Shown in pieces: positions 50,312-62,200 of a DNA stretch of 64,000 bases. Each line of letters opens with the position of its first letter. The stretch's first letter is position 1. Made by a program: the position numbers and the translations under genes. This stretch comes from Rostratula benghalensis (Eukaryota > Chordata > Aves > Charadriiformes > Rostratulidae), in NCBI GenBank assembly GCA_013399305.1, contig VXAI01000097.1:350263-414262 (forward strand), given 5' to 3'. The notes beneath the pieces were generated by a model. That model saw only the letters and a program-made list of their open reading frames with translations, was not told the origin of the DNA and did not search any database.

Positions 50312-53081
50312 GTAAAGAAAAAAAAGCAGCAGCACAAGTCATTGCAAAGGTGGGCTCCTAGCACTGAAGAAAACCATGGACTAGAGCAGCCTCTGTACTG
50401 CCTCTGGTTATGTACCATGTACCATTCTTGAATAGTCTTAGGCCATGTGCTATCCACTCTGCTAGCACACAAATTCTCCATTCCTGTCTCCTTCTCTTCA
50501 TGGTTGCAAGAAAGGAAAGTTATTTTCTGAAAACATATGTGAAATTAGATTCTATTTGTGCTTCTGAATGAAAATCTTAGCTGCATGTCTGACTGATAGC
50601 AGTAATGTGTGAGCTTGAAAAGTGTTTTTTTCTTTCACAGAATTCTGGAGATCCATACTCATGAGACATTTTAATCCCTTTTTAGGAGCTGACTCTGAAA
50701 AAAGCCATTCATTGGTCCCCATGTCAAACTTCTGAGAATCTAAGAAAGGTACCCTGTTTGTGAAAGAGTATTTTTACCAAGGAAATTGCAAGAAGTTTCT
50801 GTACATGAGTGAGTAAGTATATTTTAAGGAAAGCAATTGCCATTCCATAATTTGCTCTGGACAATGAGGAAAAGGAGCATATCTATCTTTGTATTTAGGA
50901 GAGACAAAACGCTACCTCATTTGGCTTGAGTCTCTGATGAATTAGAAATAACCTCACAGAATGACTAGTTCACTGGTGATTCACTGGTGTCAGAAAGATC
51001 TAAGTATGTTTCAAGGAAGCTAAGTTCATATATGAAAATAGCCTACAGGATGGACTTTTCCCTTCTTGCTATGCATGTAATCAGTGGCCTTACATATGTT
51101 CTATCTGTTCTATTTGGGAACAGAAAGTTCTTCCTTTTAGTTGCTAAAAGACCGTTGTTGGAACTCTGCTTTCTCCTGTGATTCAGGGAATGATAATGAA
51201 GACTTTCTGATGGCTCTGAGGGACTCATATTTGAAGCAAGAGAAAAGAGAGCTTTGAAAGCTGTCCCCTACTCAGTGCTATTGATATCTGGCCTGGTACC
51301 AATGAAGGCAGTCTTTCTGTGACTGGATCAACTATCTTGGCACAGATTTTTGCCTTTGTGCCAGCTGGGAGCCACATTTCACTGTGCCTTGCACTTCATC
51401 TACACACTGGCAGAAGCCAGATTTCCCTGCAGGCTGCTTAACCATCTTGGCATGGCTCTCATCCAAATGTTGGCTGGGAGCTGGTTCCTCTGTGGCCTTC
51501 TCAGTTCTCTTGACATGAACATTGCTCAGACACCAACTGAGAGCTCAGTTCCTGAAGCCCGCTGTTTCCATCTGCTAATTCTGAGTGGCAACAAAAAGAG
51601 AAGGGCTATCCTTCAAACCACCTCAGATATTTTTTTTCCCCTTTGGAAGTTTTGTGGAAAAAAAACCACACAAACCCCACTCAGAGATAAAGAAACACAC
51701 ATGAGATTTAACATTCTGTGAAACCTCTGTTCCAAAAAGAAATTGGAAGTCCAGCCTCTGTGTGTCTGGGTCAGTTCCACCTGGGTAATCAAGCTACAGC
51801 TGGCTGTAATTAATCTTCAAAGAAATGAAGGGTTGGCCTGTGGGATGCTTTGCTTCATCCACTTAGCATAGAAAATTCACAGTGATTTCTGTATGATAGG
51901 CTTCTTAGTTACAGAAGAGTTCTAGGCTCTTGTTCTTTGATCCTGACCTCTGCATCTCTTTCCTTTAATTCTTTTTGTATTTACTGACTGATTTACATGA
52001 CTTTATGATTACTGCTTTTCTTAGTCTTCAGTTGAACAACATTCTGGGATTCTTGTGTATATTGCAGATTTATTTTTCCAGACTAGCAAAAAAATATTTC
52101 CTTTCTTGGTTCACTATAAGTAGGTCTATCTGTTTTCCACTCAACCTAAGGTGCTGAATGAGTATATTCCTGTTTTAATCTGCATTTCTATGAAGGGATA
52201 TTGTCTGGATACATAGAAATCTGGACGTCTCTTCCTCACAAATGGCATTAAGTCTAGATTCTGAGTAAAGATCTTTGTCTGTATGGAGGATGGAGAATAT
52301 AAAAAAAGACAAGATAAGGCTAAGAGCATTCACTTCTGCAGTTTAAAGCACCAACGTATCACTAGTTCTGCTAATCCCAAATGACAAAAAGTCCTGAGTC
52401 AGACATGAGAAATCGTGACACTTCTTCTGAAAACTTATGACTATTAAGCATTTATAAAAGCTGCAAATCTCAAATGTCCTTGGCATTTGGGAGGTGGAGA
52501 CGTGGTGGGGGAGGAATAAATGTAAAGGGAATGCCTATTACTGGGAAATATTTAGCACAGCAAATAACTTTACAACCTGGAGATGTCAGTAGGCAGATCT
52601 GAACATTAATACCCTCTTTTGACAAATGTCTTAACTTCCTTACTTGTCTTTATGTGGACTTTGAGTAAGCACTTTGAAAATATCTGAAGAGTAAAAGGAG
52701 ATACTAGACAACTTTAACTCCTAAAAAATTTATATACCTGGTTAGGTCACATAGTCCTTGTGCTTTGTTTGGATTGTGTAGTAGGAAGGAACTACTCTTC
52801 CTATTATTCATTTTACAATCAAATAACTTGCTAATAAATTTAGATGAATGCATAAAAACTTGTGCTAAAAACATGATGTGGATCACAGTCATCTGTGGGC
52901 AGTCACTTAGAGCCTCTGGGCTGACAGGGACAAAAGATGAATTCCTGATGTTGTTTCTAGTCTTTCAATTTGCATACTCCTATCTTAAGATACTCTGGGC
53001 AATAACCTGCAATAAACAAGCCATGCTGAGAGAGGGGAGATAACTGTCATGTCAGTTATAGGGGGAGGCAGTTTTGCATAG
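50312..53081. other. Unrecognised DNA, partly GC-richer
   Basis: No gene is supported. The section at 51330-51560 contains weakly repeated phrases (ATCTTGGCA... and GCTGGGAGC...), which keep a 123-codon frame open at 51350-51721. The rest is AT-rich and featureless. Confidence 0.5.
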
Positions 53082-53995
53082 TCACAGAATTACAGAATGG
53101 TTGAGCTTAGCAGGGATCTCTAGGGATCATCTTGTCCAAGCTCCTTCTCAAGCAATGCCATCTAGAAAATGTTGCCTAAGACTGTGGGGTTTTTTTAATA
53201 TCTCCAAGGATGGAAGCACCACAACATCTCTGGGCAACCAGTGCCAGTGATCAGTCAACCTCACAGCAAAAAAGCATTTCCTGATGTTCAAGAGGGAACC
53301 GCCTTTCTCTCAGTTTGTGTCCATTGCTTCTGGTTCCGTCATTGGGCACCACCCAGAAGAGCCCATCTCAATCCTCTTTGCACTCTCCCTTCACGTATTT
53401 ATGTACATTGATGAGATTACCCTAAGCTTTCTCTTCTCCAGGATGAACAGTCCCAGCTTCATCAGCCTTTCCTCCTAGGAGAGATGACCCAGTGCGTCAT
53501 TATTCATATGGCCCTTCGTTGAACTCTTTCCTGTAGGTCCATGTCTCTTATATGGGAGAGCTCAGAGCTAGACACAATACGCCAGTAGTGGCCTTACCAG
53601 TGCTGATTAGAGAGAAAAGATAACTTCTCTTGATTTGCTGCCAGTGCTTTGTATAATGCATCTAAGGATAATACCATTTACTTTCTTTGCACCAAAGCCA
53701 TGTTGCTGTCTCATGTTCAACATGGTGTCCACCAGGACTTCCAGTTCCATTTCTGCCAAGCTGTTTTCCAGCTGGGTGGCCCTCAGCATGTACTGGTATA
53801 TAGCATCAGTCCTCCTCAGGTGCAAGACTTCTGTTGACCCATTTCTCCAGCCTCTCAAGGTCTCTCTGGATGGTAACATGACCTTCTGGTGTATCACCCG
53901 TTCCTCCCAGTTTAGTTGTGTCTGCACACTTGTTGAGGGTGCACTCTCCCCTGTCATCCAGGTCATTAACAAAGATATTAAACAGGACTGTTTTA
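53082..53995 (-). mobile_element. CR1 LINE 3' portion, older subfamily
   Basis: Read on the minus strand from 53995 this covers the ORF2 region just after the catalytic aspartates, the ORF2 C-terminus and the 3' end. Fragments such as SREVI (minus frame 53607-54044) and the plus-strand blocks CTTCTCCAGGATGAACAG (about 53434) and ACAGAATTACAGAATGG (53084-53100) place it in CR1. The TGTCATCCAGGTCATTAAC block near 53953 corresponds to the NDLDD segment after motif B. It is more diverged than the 33-kb copy and belongs to another subfamily. Multiple stops and shifts break the frame. Confidence 0.9.
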
Positions 53996-55516
53996 ATCTG
54001 TAAATACTTAATGTTTTAACGTTATGTTTAAAAATTAACTCCAATACCAGAAGAGGTATTTCTTACATTGTAATATTATTAATGATCTATAAATGGATAG
54101 AGGTTCATGCTAAAAGCTTTTTAACTACAAATCTCTAGAAAATACGATTGAAAAAAAAAAGTAAACTGTCCTTGTTCTTTTACCAGTTTACTGATTTGCA
54201 GAAACACAATTTCAATCTGTCTCAAACAAACTTTCAAAAAATCTAAAATACCATAATTGTGAAATACAATCTTAAACACAAAATTACTAGAGGCATTTTT
54301 AGAATTTGGATTATTTGAATCCGTTATCTAGATGACTTATTTAATATGCCTGCAATAGGAAAAAGTTAATTCCATAAGAAGTGGGTATTGCTCTGAAAAA
54401 CAACCACGTGAATATGCTTCTTCTTACTCCATATCTTTATATTCTTGGAGTATAACTTGCATAACTGGAGCATATATTGTAAAATTGCCACATACTGCTG
54501 CTAGGGCTGTAGAACTAACATGGCTCTATAAGGTTCTTGACTGAACGTTTCCTCACTGGTGATTACACGTTGCTGGTAAATTTGTTAATATTCTACTTGG
54601 TATTTCAGGCTATGTCATTTTTTGTTGATATGCATAAGTGGCAGCACACAGAAAGAGCATTTCCATGGTCTGACTAAGAATGTACTTTGATGACCATGGG
54701 CTTGCATAGATGTAAATGAAGGCATCAGTCAGTCTGAAGAACCTTTGTTACTGGCAGTGATGCATAATTGAGAAATATTTGAGTTTTGTTTCCAGAAGTC
54801 ATGTTGTTTTTACAGGGTTGAAATAAATATGAAACAAAACAAAACAAAACAAAACAACCCAAAACAACTGTTATCCTGATCTAATTTTCCCTAAGAATTA
54901 CAACATAAAAACATTTTCTGTATCACAACACAGTGCTATAATAAACCAGTACTGACCGTGACGAATTTCCATAGAATAATACATTGGAGAATATCATTGG
55001 AATAGGAGTGAAAACTGATCTTCTGATTTTCTTATAATAACCATTTATTTTACTACAAAGGCAGTGGCTACTCTAACTCCCTTCTGGACACATTTAGGAA
55101 CCTTGAGAAAACTGGAATAGTTTGGCAGCAGAAATCCTCCCCAAAAGAAACCCAACCCCCCAAACAGAACAGAACAAAAAAACAAAACAAAAAATCAACC
55201 AGTAAAAGTCCTTTTCCAGGCTGTATTATTTTTACTGAACATCTCTTACAGGACTACAAGATGAGCACTTGGACAAAACATAATTTTATTTCTGCTCCCA
55301 CAGTGCTGCTTTGCTACTCTTGCCTCCCAGTTCCCTATGTGTCAGCCTCTGCAGAATGTGAATGGGGGTTTGTAAACATGGCTATAGAGACAGGTCAAAA
55401 CAACTTCCCTTTGTTGTAATGGATTGCTTTAATTCCACTAATTTTGAAAGCACTTGACTGTCATGGCAGCACTGAAATACTTCACAATGTATAAACATGA
55501 AGGATGAAACATCTTT
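53996..55516. other. Unrecognised AT-rich DNA with AAAAC tracts
   Basis: Two low-complexity patches are present: (AAAAC)n at 54829-54867 and a CAAAC/GAACA-rich patch at 55145-55198. Nothing else was recognised. Confidence 0.5.
54829..54867. repeat. (AAAAC)n microsatellite
   Basis: About seven pentanucleotide units AAAAC, with a CCC interruption near the 3' end. Confidence 0.92.
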
Positions 55517-55613
55517 TTCTCTCCTCTCCTCTCCTCTCCTCTCCTCTCCTCTCCTCTCCTCTCCTCTCCTCTCCTCTCCTCTCCTCTCCTCTCCTCTCCT
55601 CTCCTCTCCTCTC
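55517..55613. repeat. (CTCTC/TCTCC)n pentanucleotide array, left of the gap
   Basis: About 97 bp of nearly perfect TCTCC units running into the assembly gap. The plus strand is all pyrimidine and the minus strand all purine (GGAGA). Confidence 0.97.
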
Positions 55614-55783
55614 NNNNNNNNNNNNNNNNNNNNNNNNNNNNNNNNNNNNNNNNNNNNNNNNNNNNNNNNNNNNNNNNNNNNNNNNNNNNNNNNNNNNNNN
55701 NNNNNNNNNNNNNNNNNNNNNNNNNNNNNNNNNNNNNNNNNNNNNNNNNNNNNNNNNNNNNNNNNNNNNNNNNNNNNNNNNNN
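55614..55783. other. Assembly gap (170 N)
   Basis: Undetermined bases inside the pentanucleotide array. The true length is unknown. Frames that cross it are artefacts. Confidence 1.
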
Positions 55784-55878
55784 CCTTTCCTTTCCTTTCC
55801 TTTCCTTTCCTTTCCTTTCCTTTCCTTTCCTTTCCTTTCCTTTCCTTTCCTTTCCTTTCCTTTCCTTTCCTTTCCTTT
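55784..55878. repeat. (CCTTT)n pentanucleotide array, right of the gap
   Basis: About 95 bp of perfect CCTTT units. The unit differs from that on the left (CTCTC) by one C-to-T change per unit, so the hidden part must contain the switch between the two arrays. The translation KERKG seen on the minus strand is a by-product. Confidence 0.97.
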
Positions 55879-56869
55879 GGAAAATAAATACATCTATCTC
55901 TTCTAGGAGGGCGTCTGTCCCTTTTAATATTTCTACTGCTTTTTAGCAATCCTGTCTTATGCCTACAGCTTTTTATTTCATAAAAAACTAATTAGATTCT
56001 TCTTAGAACTTTTTATTGATTTTTAAAATATTTATTCACTACTTTTCTGACAGTATAAAATTGTAATGAAAATTCATCTGCCTCTAATCACTATTTTACT
56101 CAGTATTAGAGGAAAAAAAGTAATCGAAACTATTAAAAGAAGTTGAGTGTGAATAGAAAAGACCCCCCATGGAACACCTGTGCCATGAACATGCTTTTGT
56201 GTTAGTAAAATGTTTAAAATCCCATTAGACCCCAAGTTCTTAAATAAGGTTTAAGTTTTGCAAAGACCTTTCCATCTTCTCAGGAGGAGGTGATTTCCAA
56301 ATATGTATACCTAGTGTCAGATTAAGTTCTTAAGGCCTCATTTTTCAAACAGGCTGCTAGGAATGTCTTCAATGACCTTCAGCAAATATTTGTTAAGTAG
56401 ATCCTCTTCAGATTCAGATCTACCAAAGAGCTTTTTATGCATAGTTCTCAGTGCCCCATGGGAATTCTTTCACGGTCAGAATCTGAGCCAAAGTTATTTG
56501 AATACTTTTAAATTATATACATTAGGTAGTATCTTGAAAACCTGACTACTTAATGGTAATTTTATATCTTAAAAAATGGCCTATGATGTTCACTTTGTTA
56601 TTTCGCAACTAGCATTATATTAAAGCTGTGCATTGTTCTTCACAAAGTCACATTTCATTCTAATATGAGGTTCCTACTGTGTGCAGAATTGTTTGTTCAG
56701 ACTCTATTTAGTTCCATAGTAATTGTAATAAACTAATTTCACTGTCAGAACTGTCCAAGATATCCAGAGCTGTACCCTAAGGAATAAAATTTATTAATCA
56801 AAAAGACCGGATTTAAAAAAGATTCAAATTAAAACTAGATCAAGTCTAGATCTAGTCCCTTCCAAGTTG
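55879..56869. other. Unrecognised AT-rich DNA
   Basis: No gene, RNA or repeat was recognised in this 1-kb spacer. Confidence 0.5.
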
Positions 56870-57201
56870 ATAGAATCATAGAATGGTTTGGGTTTGAAAG
56901 GATCTTAAAGATTTTCTTCTTCCAACCTTCCTGCCATGGGCAGGGATACCTCCCACTATACCAGGTTACTCAAATCCCCATCCAACCTGAACTTGAACAC
57001 TTCCAGGGATGGAGCATCCACAGCTTCTCTGGGTAATCTGTTCCAGTGTATCAAGACCTTCACAGTAAATAATTTCTTCCTAATATCTAATCTGAATATA
57101 CCCTCTTCCAGTTTAAAACCATCAGTTTAAAACCTCATCACTACACTCACTCATAGAGTCCTTCCCCACCTTTCTTAAGTAGTGGAAGGCCTCTATGAGA
57201 G
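56870..57201 (-). mobile_element. CR1 LINE 3' untranslated fragment
   Basis: On the plus strand the element begins ATAGAATCATAGAATGGTTTGG at 56870, the reverse complement of the CR1 tail. It then shows CCTGCCATGGGCAGGGATAC (about 56930), the CCAGGGATGGAGCATCCACA block (about 57003), and CTTTCTTAAGTAGTGGAAGGC near the 5' truncation at about 57201. A short direct repeat of CAGTTTAAAACC at 57108-57134 is a local duplication. The frame at 56936-57130 is the usual antisense frame seen in CR1 3' ends. Confidence 0.94.
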
Positions 57202-58730
57202 GTTTGTTTGTTTAATGTTGATTTTAGGTGTCTTACAGAATAATATGAAAGGATCTAGGTGTGTAATTCTCACTTATCCTAAAGCCCTTTTATGTATGGC
57301 TCCAATACCCACATTGATCTTATTTAACAGTTAAAAAAACAAGAAAAAAAAAAAAAGTTTCCTAATGTGTATACACAGAATGACATTTACAGAAAAAAAT
57401 AGCAATTCTTATTAATGAGACTCTTTTCCACTTTGAATTTAAATTTCCTGGCTTTCAGTTTATGATTAAACCTAGATTAGTGCCCTATTCTATACCAAGA
57501 GACTTGACTAACCAATGACTTGCCTAACTAATGACTAATTAAATTTCAGTCCCATAACTTGAGTCTACACTGTACTTATTTCATTCAATCATCTCTATCT
57601 ATTTCTTGGTTGAGAAAGCTCTCCTTAACCTCATAATTTCTGCTTCTCTGTGCTTACTAAAATTTGATCTTATCTTATACCATCACATATACTATAGCAG
57701 ACAGCCAGTCAAGTTTCAATCTCAGATCTGGAATAGTATCTTTGCTCTCCTCCATGCCTGCAGATTGACAGAAGCTGTTGCCCAATGCATAGAGATCTTT
57801 TTCTTTGGACCTCCTTGTTAGAAGTGGCATCCTACATATCAGCCCAGGGTTGAGCATAAAACCAGAATATTTCTTGTCAAACCTTTTTAAAAGAAAAAAG
57901 AAGTTGTTGAGCCTCTACATGATAAAGATCGGCATTCTAAATAATACAATAAGAAACTATCCAGTTCTTATAATGATGTCTCTGCGTCAGCTTTTAAACT
58001 TTAATCCATTGAATATATTTTGAGCTCTGATGTATGTGTTTATCTTAATTCCGTCTTTTGAACACCCCTCAAGAAAATGTACAAAAGGTGTATCATGGCA
58101 CAGAGACCTTGAATTTCAACAGAGGTAAAGCACACTTTAAACATAGTTGATGATGATGCCTATGACTGAAAAAACCCAGGAGTTATGTAACTGACAGTAA
58201 TTGAAGGGAACAAGAACAAGGGAAGGACTGTAAGCAGTCTGTAGGAAGGTGAAACTCAAATGTCATATTCTTTCATTTAGAAAAAAATTCTTCTATTAAA
58301 TATAATTATTTTTCCTTCAAGTTTTGATGAAGATGAGGTTGCTAGGAGACTCATTCTGTTTTCATCTGCACCTGTGTAAATATGGTGTAACTGACTTACA
58401 CTGCTGAAATCTCCTGGATTGAAATAAGAAAAGCAATGGACTAGTTTTGACATTTGTTGATGACATAAAGAAGCGTGCTATTACAAAAGAGGCAAAACTC
58501 AATGACCAGTTGTTACTTCCTTTTCTCTGGACAACACCTGATATAAGCCATGAGAAATTTGATTTGTGCCATCTTTGTAAATCCCTGATTCCTTTCCCAT
58601 ACAGCTGCATTAGATTCTTGGCAATGAAAAACACCTCCGCTACTTGCATGTTATCACTCAGGATTCCTTTGGAACCATGAATCCATGTTTATGGTTCTTA
58701 CAGATCGAATTCACCTATCATTAATATTAG
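57202..58730. other. Unrecognised AT-rich DNA
   Basis: No gene or dated repeat was recognised. An A run lies near 57345-57357. Frames of 60-95 codons on both strands (57606-58680) lack motifs. Confidence 0.5.
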
Positions 58731-59294
58731 GAGAGAAGTGATTATTCTCTGTTGCACATTTCCCTCTCTACTCTGCCCTGGTGAGACCGTATCTGGAATC
58801 TTGAGTCAACTTCTGGGCCCTTCAGTTCAAGAAGGATGAGGAACTGCTTGAGAGAGTCCAGGGCAGGGCTACAAAGATGATTAAGGGAGTGAAGCATCTC
58901 CCATACAAGGAAAGACTGAGGGAGCTGGGTCTCTCTGGCTTGGAGGAGACTGAGGGGTGACCTCATTAATGTTAATAAATATGTAAAGGGTGAGTGTCAG
59001 GAGGATGGAGCCAGGCTCTTCTCAGTGATGGCCAATGATAGGACAAGGGGCAATGGGTGCAAGCTGGAACATAGGAGGTTCCACTTAAATATGAGGAAAA
59101 ACTTCTTCACAGTGAGGGTGACGGAGCACTGGAACGGGCTGCCCAGAGAGGTGGTGGAGTCTCCGCTGAAGACATTCAAAACCTGCCTGGACACGTTCCT
59201 CTGTGACCTGATCTAGGTGTTCCTGCACTGGCAGGGGGATTGGACTAGATGATCTTTCACGGTCCCTTCCAATCCCTGATATTCTGTGATTCTA
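58731..59294 (+). mobile_element. CR1 LINE 3' portion, well preserved
   Basis: About 564 bp from the ORF2 C-terminus to the 3' tail. The blocks are TCTACTCTGCCCTGGTGAGAC (about 58768), GAGAGAGTCCAGGGCAGGG (about 58850), CTGAGGGAGCTGGGTCTCTC (about 58916), GCACTGGAACGGGCTGCCC (about 59127) and GTGACCTGATCTAGGTGTTC (about 59203), with a final ATTCTGTGATTCTA at 59294. The 3' block differs from that at 46 kb, so it belongs to a separate subfamily. An extra piece near 58752-58766 interrupts the 5' edge. It seems one of the least decayed CR1 copies here. Confidence 0.95.
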
Positions 59295-62200
59295 AAGGGA
59301 TGATGGTAAATACTATAGCTCTTTGTACATCTATACTGCCTTTGTTAACAGTACCTGAGTACATGTTTACTTTTATGGGTCAGTGGATATATAATGCTTA
59401 TATAACGTTACTGTGAATGTAATATTCACTATGTATATCCAGAGAATATATTGGCATGAATTTATCATGTAGTGATAACCGCATCACACCTTTTGTGTCT
59501 TAAAACCACTGGCCACACCAAATGTGTGGCCAACGTACCTTTGTACACACCTCACATCCTCTCCCAGCATATTTGTATAAATAAGTCTTTTGTTTCCATA
59601 CTAAAATTCCCGCAGAGCTATGCTGCTTATTGCTGCACCAGGGACATCAAATTAGGCCTGTAAAGAGATTTAATCCATCCTGACCTATCACTAGAAATAA
59701 ATACAAACTCAGGTATTATGATTTCTGTTATATCATTGACATGAAAGACAGATTATCCTGATAAAAAAGCTGCTTCTGTCTTCCCCTCAGGAGGTGCACT
59801 AGGTCACAGATTTAGTCTAGGCCAGTCTACCCTTAGTTGATCAGGGAAGGTCAGCACTGACTGATTGTTACACATTGTCCTCCTCACCTGGTGAGAAAAT
59901 TAAAAATTGAGAATAATCATCTTTAACAGAGGACGTCCTTCAGAGCTTCCAAGCCTGTGAAACTCTCCCTCATTTGTTCACTTCTGTTTGCTTAATTTTT
60001 ACCCTTTGGGTAAAAATAAAGGGAGCCTGAACTCAGAGAATAAATGACTGAAATTACTTTTTTTTTTAATTTTAGAATTTTACTGAGTAAAAAACATAGT
60101 AGTATAATAGATTAGAGATTAGTTTATATGCATGGTAATAGTGTGGCACAAAACATGGAACTGAAATTGCAAGTTGTATGTATGAAAATCAATTTTTAGT
60201 TTAGTTATAATTCTGGTGTAGATGATGATCAAGGCTGCGCCTTTATGCACACCCAGCACTCTTAAGACATGAACTCCCTGGCTATTCCAGGAACATCAGA
60301 GCAAGTTATGTCCTTAGATGTCATGTTGGCTGGTTTGAGACAGTGATTCTGACTTGGAGATCGATTCAGCTCCTAGCTACCTTTGCAAATACACATTTGA
60401 CTGTTACAGAAGCTCTTCACGTGGGATTTTGTATACTTCTCAAGAGTACCCCCCACAGCTCCTGCTATACCTAATCTAAATTATGTGTTAATTAACACCC
60501 TGGGTAAAAATTCCTAGAGATTCCCGGGTAGTTGCCACTGCAGAAGTTATCAAATTGTACATAGATAAGACAGTAAATAGATTGCCAAATTCCCAAAGAG
60601 GACAAAATTGTCTTTTGTAGGTTGTAAAGATGTTTAAGAGATGTTTTGCCTGCAGTGTAAAAAATTCATAGAGATAGGTCATGCATGTTTTGGGGCAGCT
60701 GCATAGGAGAACAGCTGGTTTGGTAAGTCCCACAATCTAGTTAAAGATGTTCAAGAACCTTTGCAATGGAGGCTTACATGACTGTCCAACTGCATCAGCC
60801 TATCCTGTCTAAGAGACGTGATTACACCTCCAAGAATTACTCTATGACAGCATCAGGGTAATAATTTCTTTGGAAAAAGTACTCTGCCTATCAGTGTCTG
60901 CACAAGAGTAAATACAAATCAATGCTCTTTTTAAGAAAGGTTCCCCAAATAGATAGCCACACATTGCTCTATAGCTCTGTCAGGAGGGAAATAAATCTTT
61001 GATTATGTAGACCTTACTGGTCATGCAAGTTGTTTCATGAATAAAATGACCACCTACGACAGATGTAAAACTAATAGGTGTAAAAATGCTGCCTAGGTAT
61101 TATAAACCTTCCCAGTCTTAAACTGCAGACAGACTAGCATTTTTGTCTGTGAATAGACAGAACATGAATAAAATCATGGTGCACACCTCTGACTGGCTAA
61201 TGATCTGCATGCCTTGCTGCCTTTAGTCATATAGTTCTCTACCCAGACAATCAGGCCACACAGGGAGTTCAATCAAAAATTAATGTTTTATATATGAGAA
61301 TCACATTTGGATATGCCTGAAGGTGGAGAGATCTTGTTTCCTTTTTTTCTGTAGAAAAACTGAAATTGAAGCTTACCTCCTGCTGGGTAGCATTCAAGTG
61401 TGCTTTCAATTAGCTGACTATGAGATACTATATCTTTAGGTACAGCCTCAATGACAGTATCCCAAATACCTTTTGAATCATCATGTCATACTGTATCCTG
61501 CAGCAGGGTGTTGTGCAGGGCTGCCAAGAGGCTATCCCAACTGCAGGTCACTTTCACTTAGCCTAACACAACCACAGGCACCGAGTCTGTCCTCTGTGAT
61601 GGGATGATGAAATATTGTCTGCAAAATGCCTTTCTACTCATGTTTCTGGACATAGTTAGAAACACTGTTCCATATATTGTTTTCATCCCTTCAGCACCCA
61701 GTAAACAAGGTTGAAGTCCCCATGGCAGTCCGAGCCAACAAAAACATGTGGTCTCCCAGGATCTAGTGTGAAGTGTGCCTAGTAGGATATCTCTTATGAC
61801 AGGGAAGATCTCGTCTTACTGAAAAAAACCCACAATGTATAGCATATTCCCCAGAATCTACCTTTCATAAGATAGATAATACCTCTACCAGAGATACACC
61901 GTATGTTACCAGTACTGTCATTCTAACTGTCCCCTAAATGCCCTTCTAAAGGTGGCTGTAATGATGTACCGAGGGATTGTTAATCCATTAGGAGTTTCAA
62001 CATTTCAAATGTACTTATCTAAACAGGGACAATGGGGACACTGCTCCCATAACAAAAGTTCTCTGTGCACAAAGTTTCCATGTCACTTGGGTCTAAATCA
62101 CATTCCAGGTAGAAACGTGTCCCTGATCTTGTGTCTTTAAGGCTCCTTCTCCCTAAGAAAAATCTTTGGAGAAGAGAAAAAAAACTATTATTGAACCTTC

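Noticed and set aside
55438..55949. Frames of 127-155 codons across the pentanucleotide array
   Set aside because: They contain the assembly gap and translate simple repeats.
61710..61721. GDFN word on the minus strand, as in LINE endonuclease domains
   Set aside because: It is a four-residue match only; a stop follows within a dozen codons and no other endonuclease motif is nearby.
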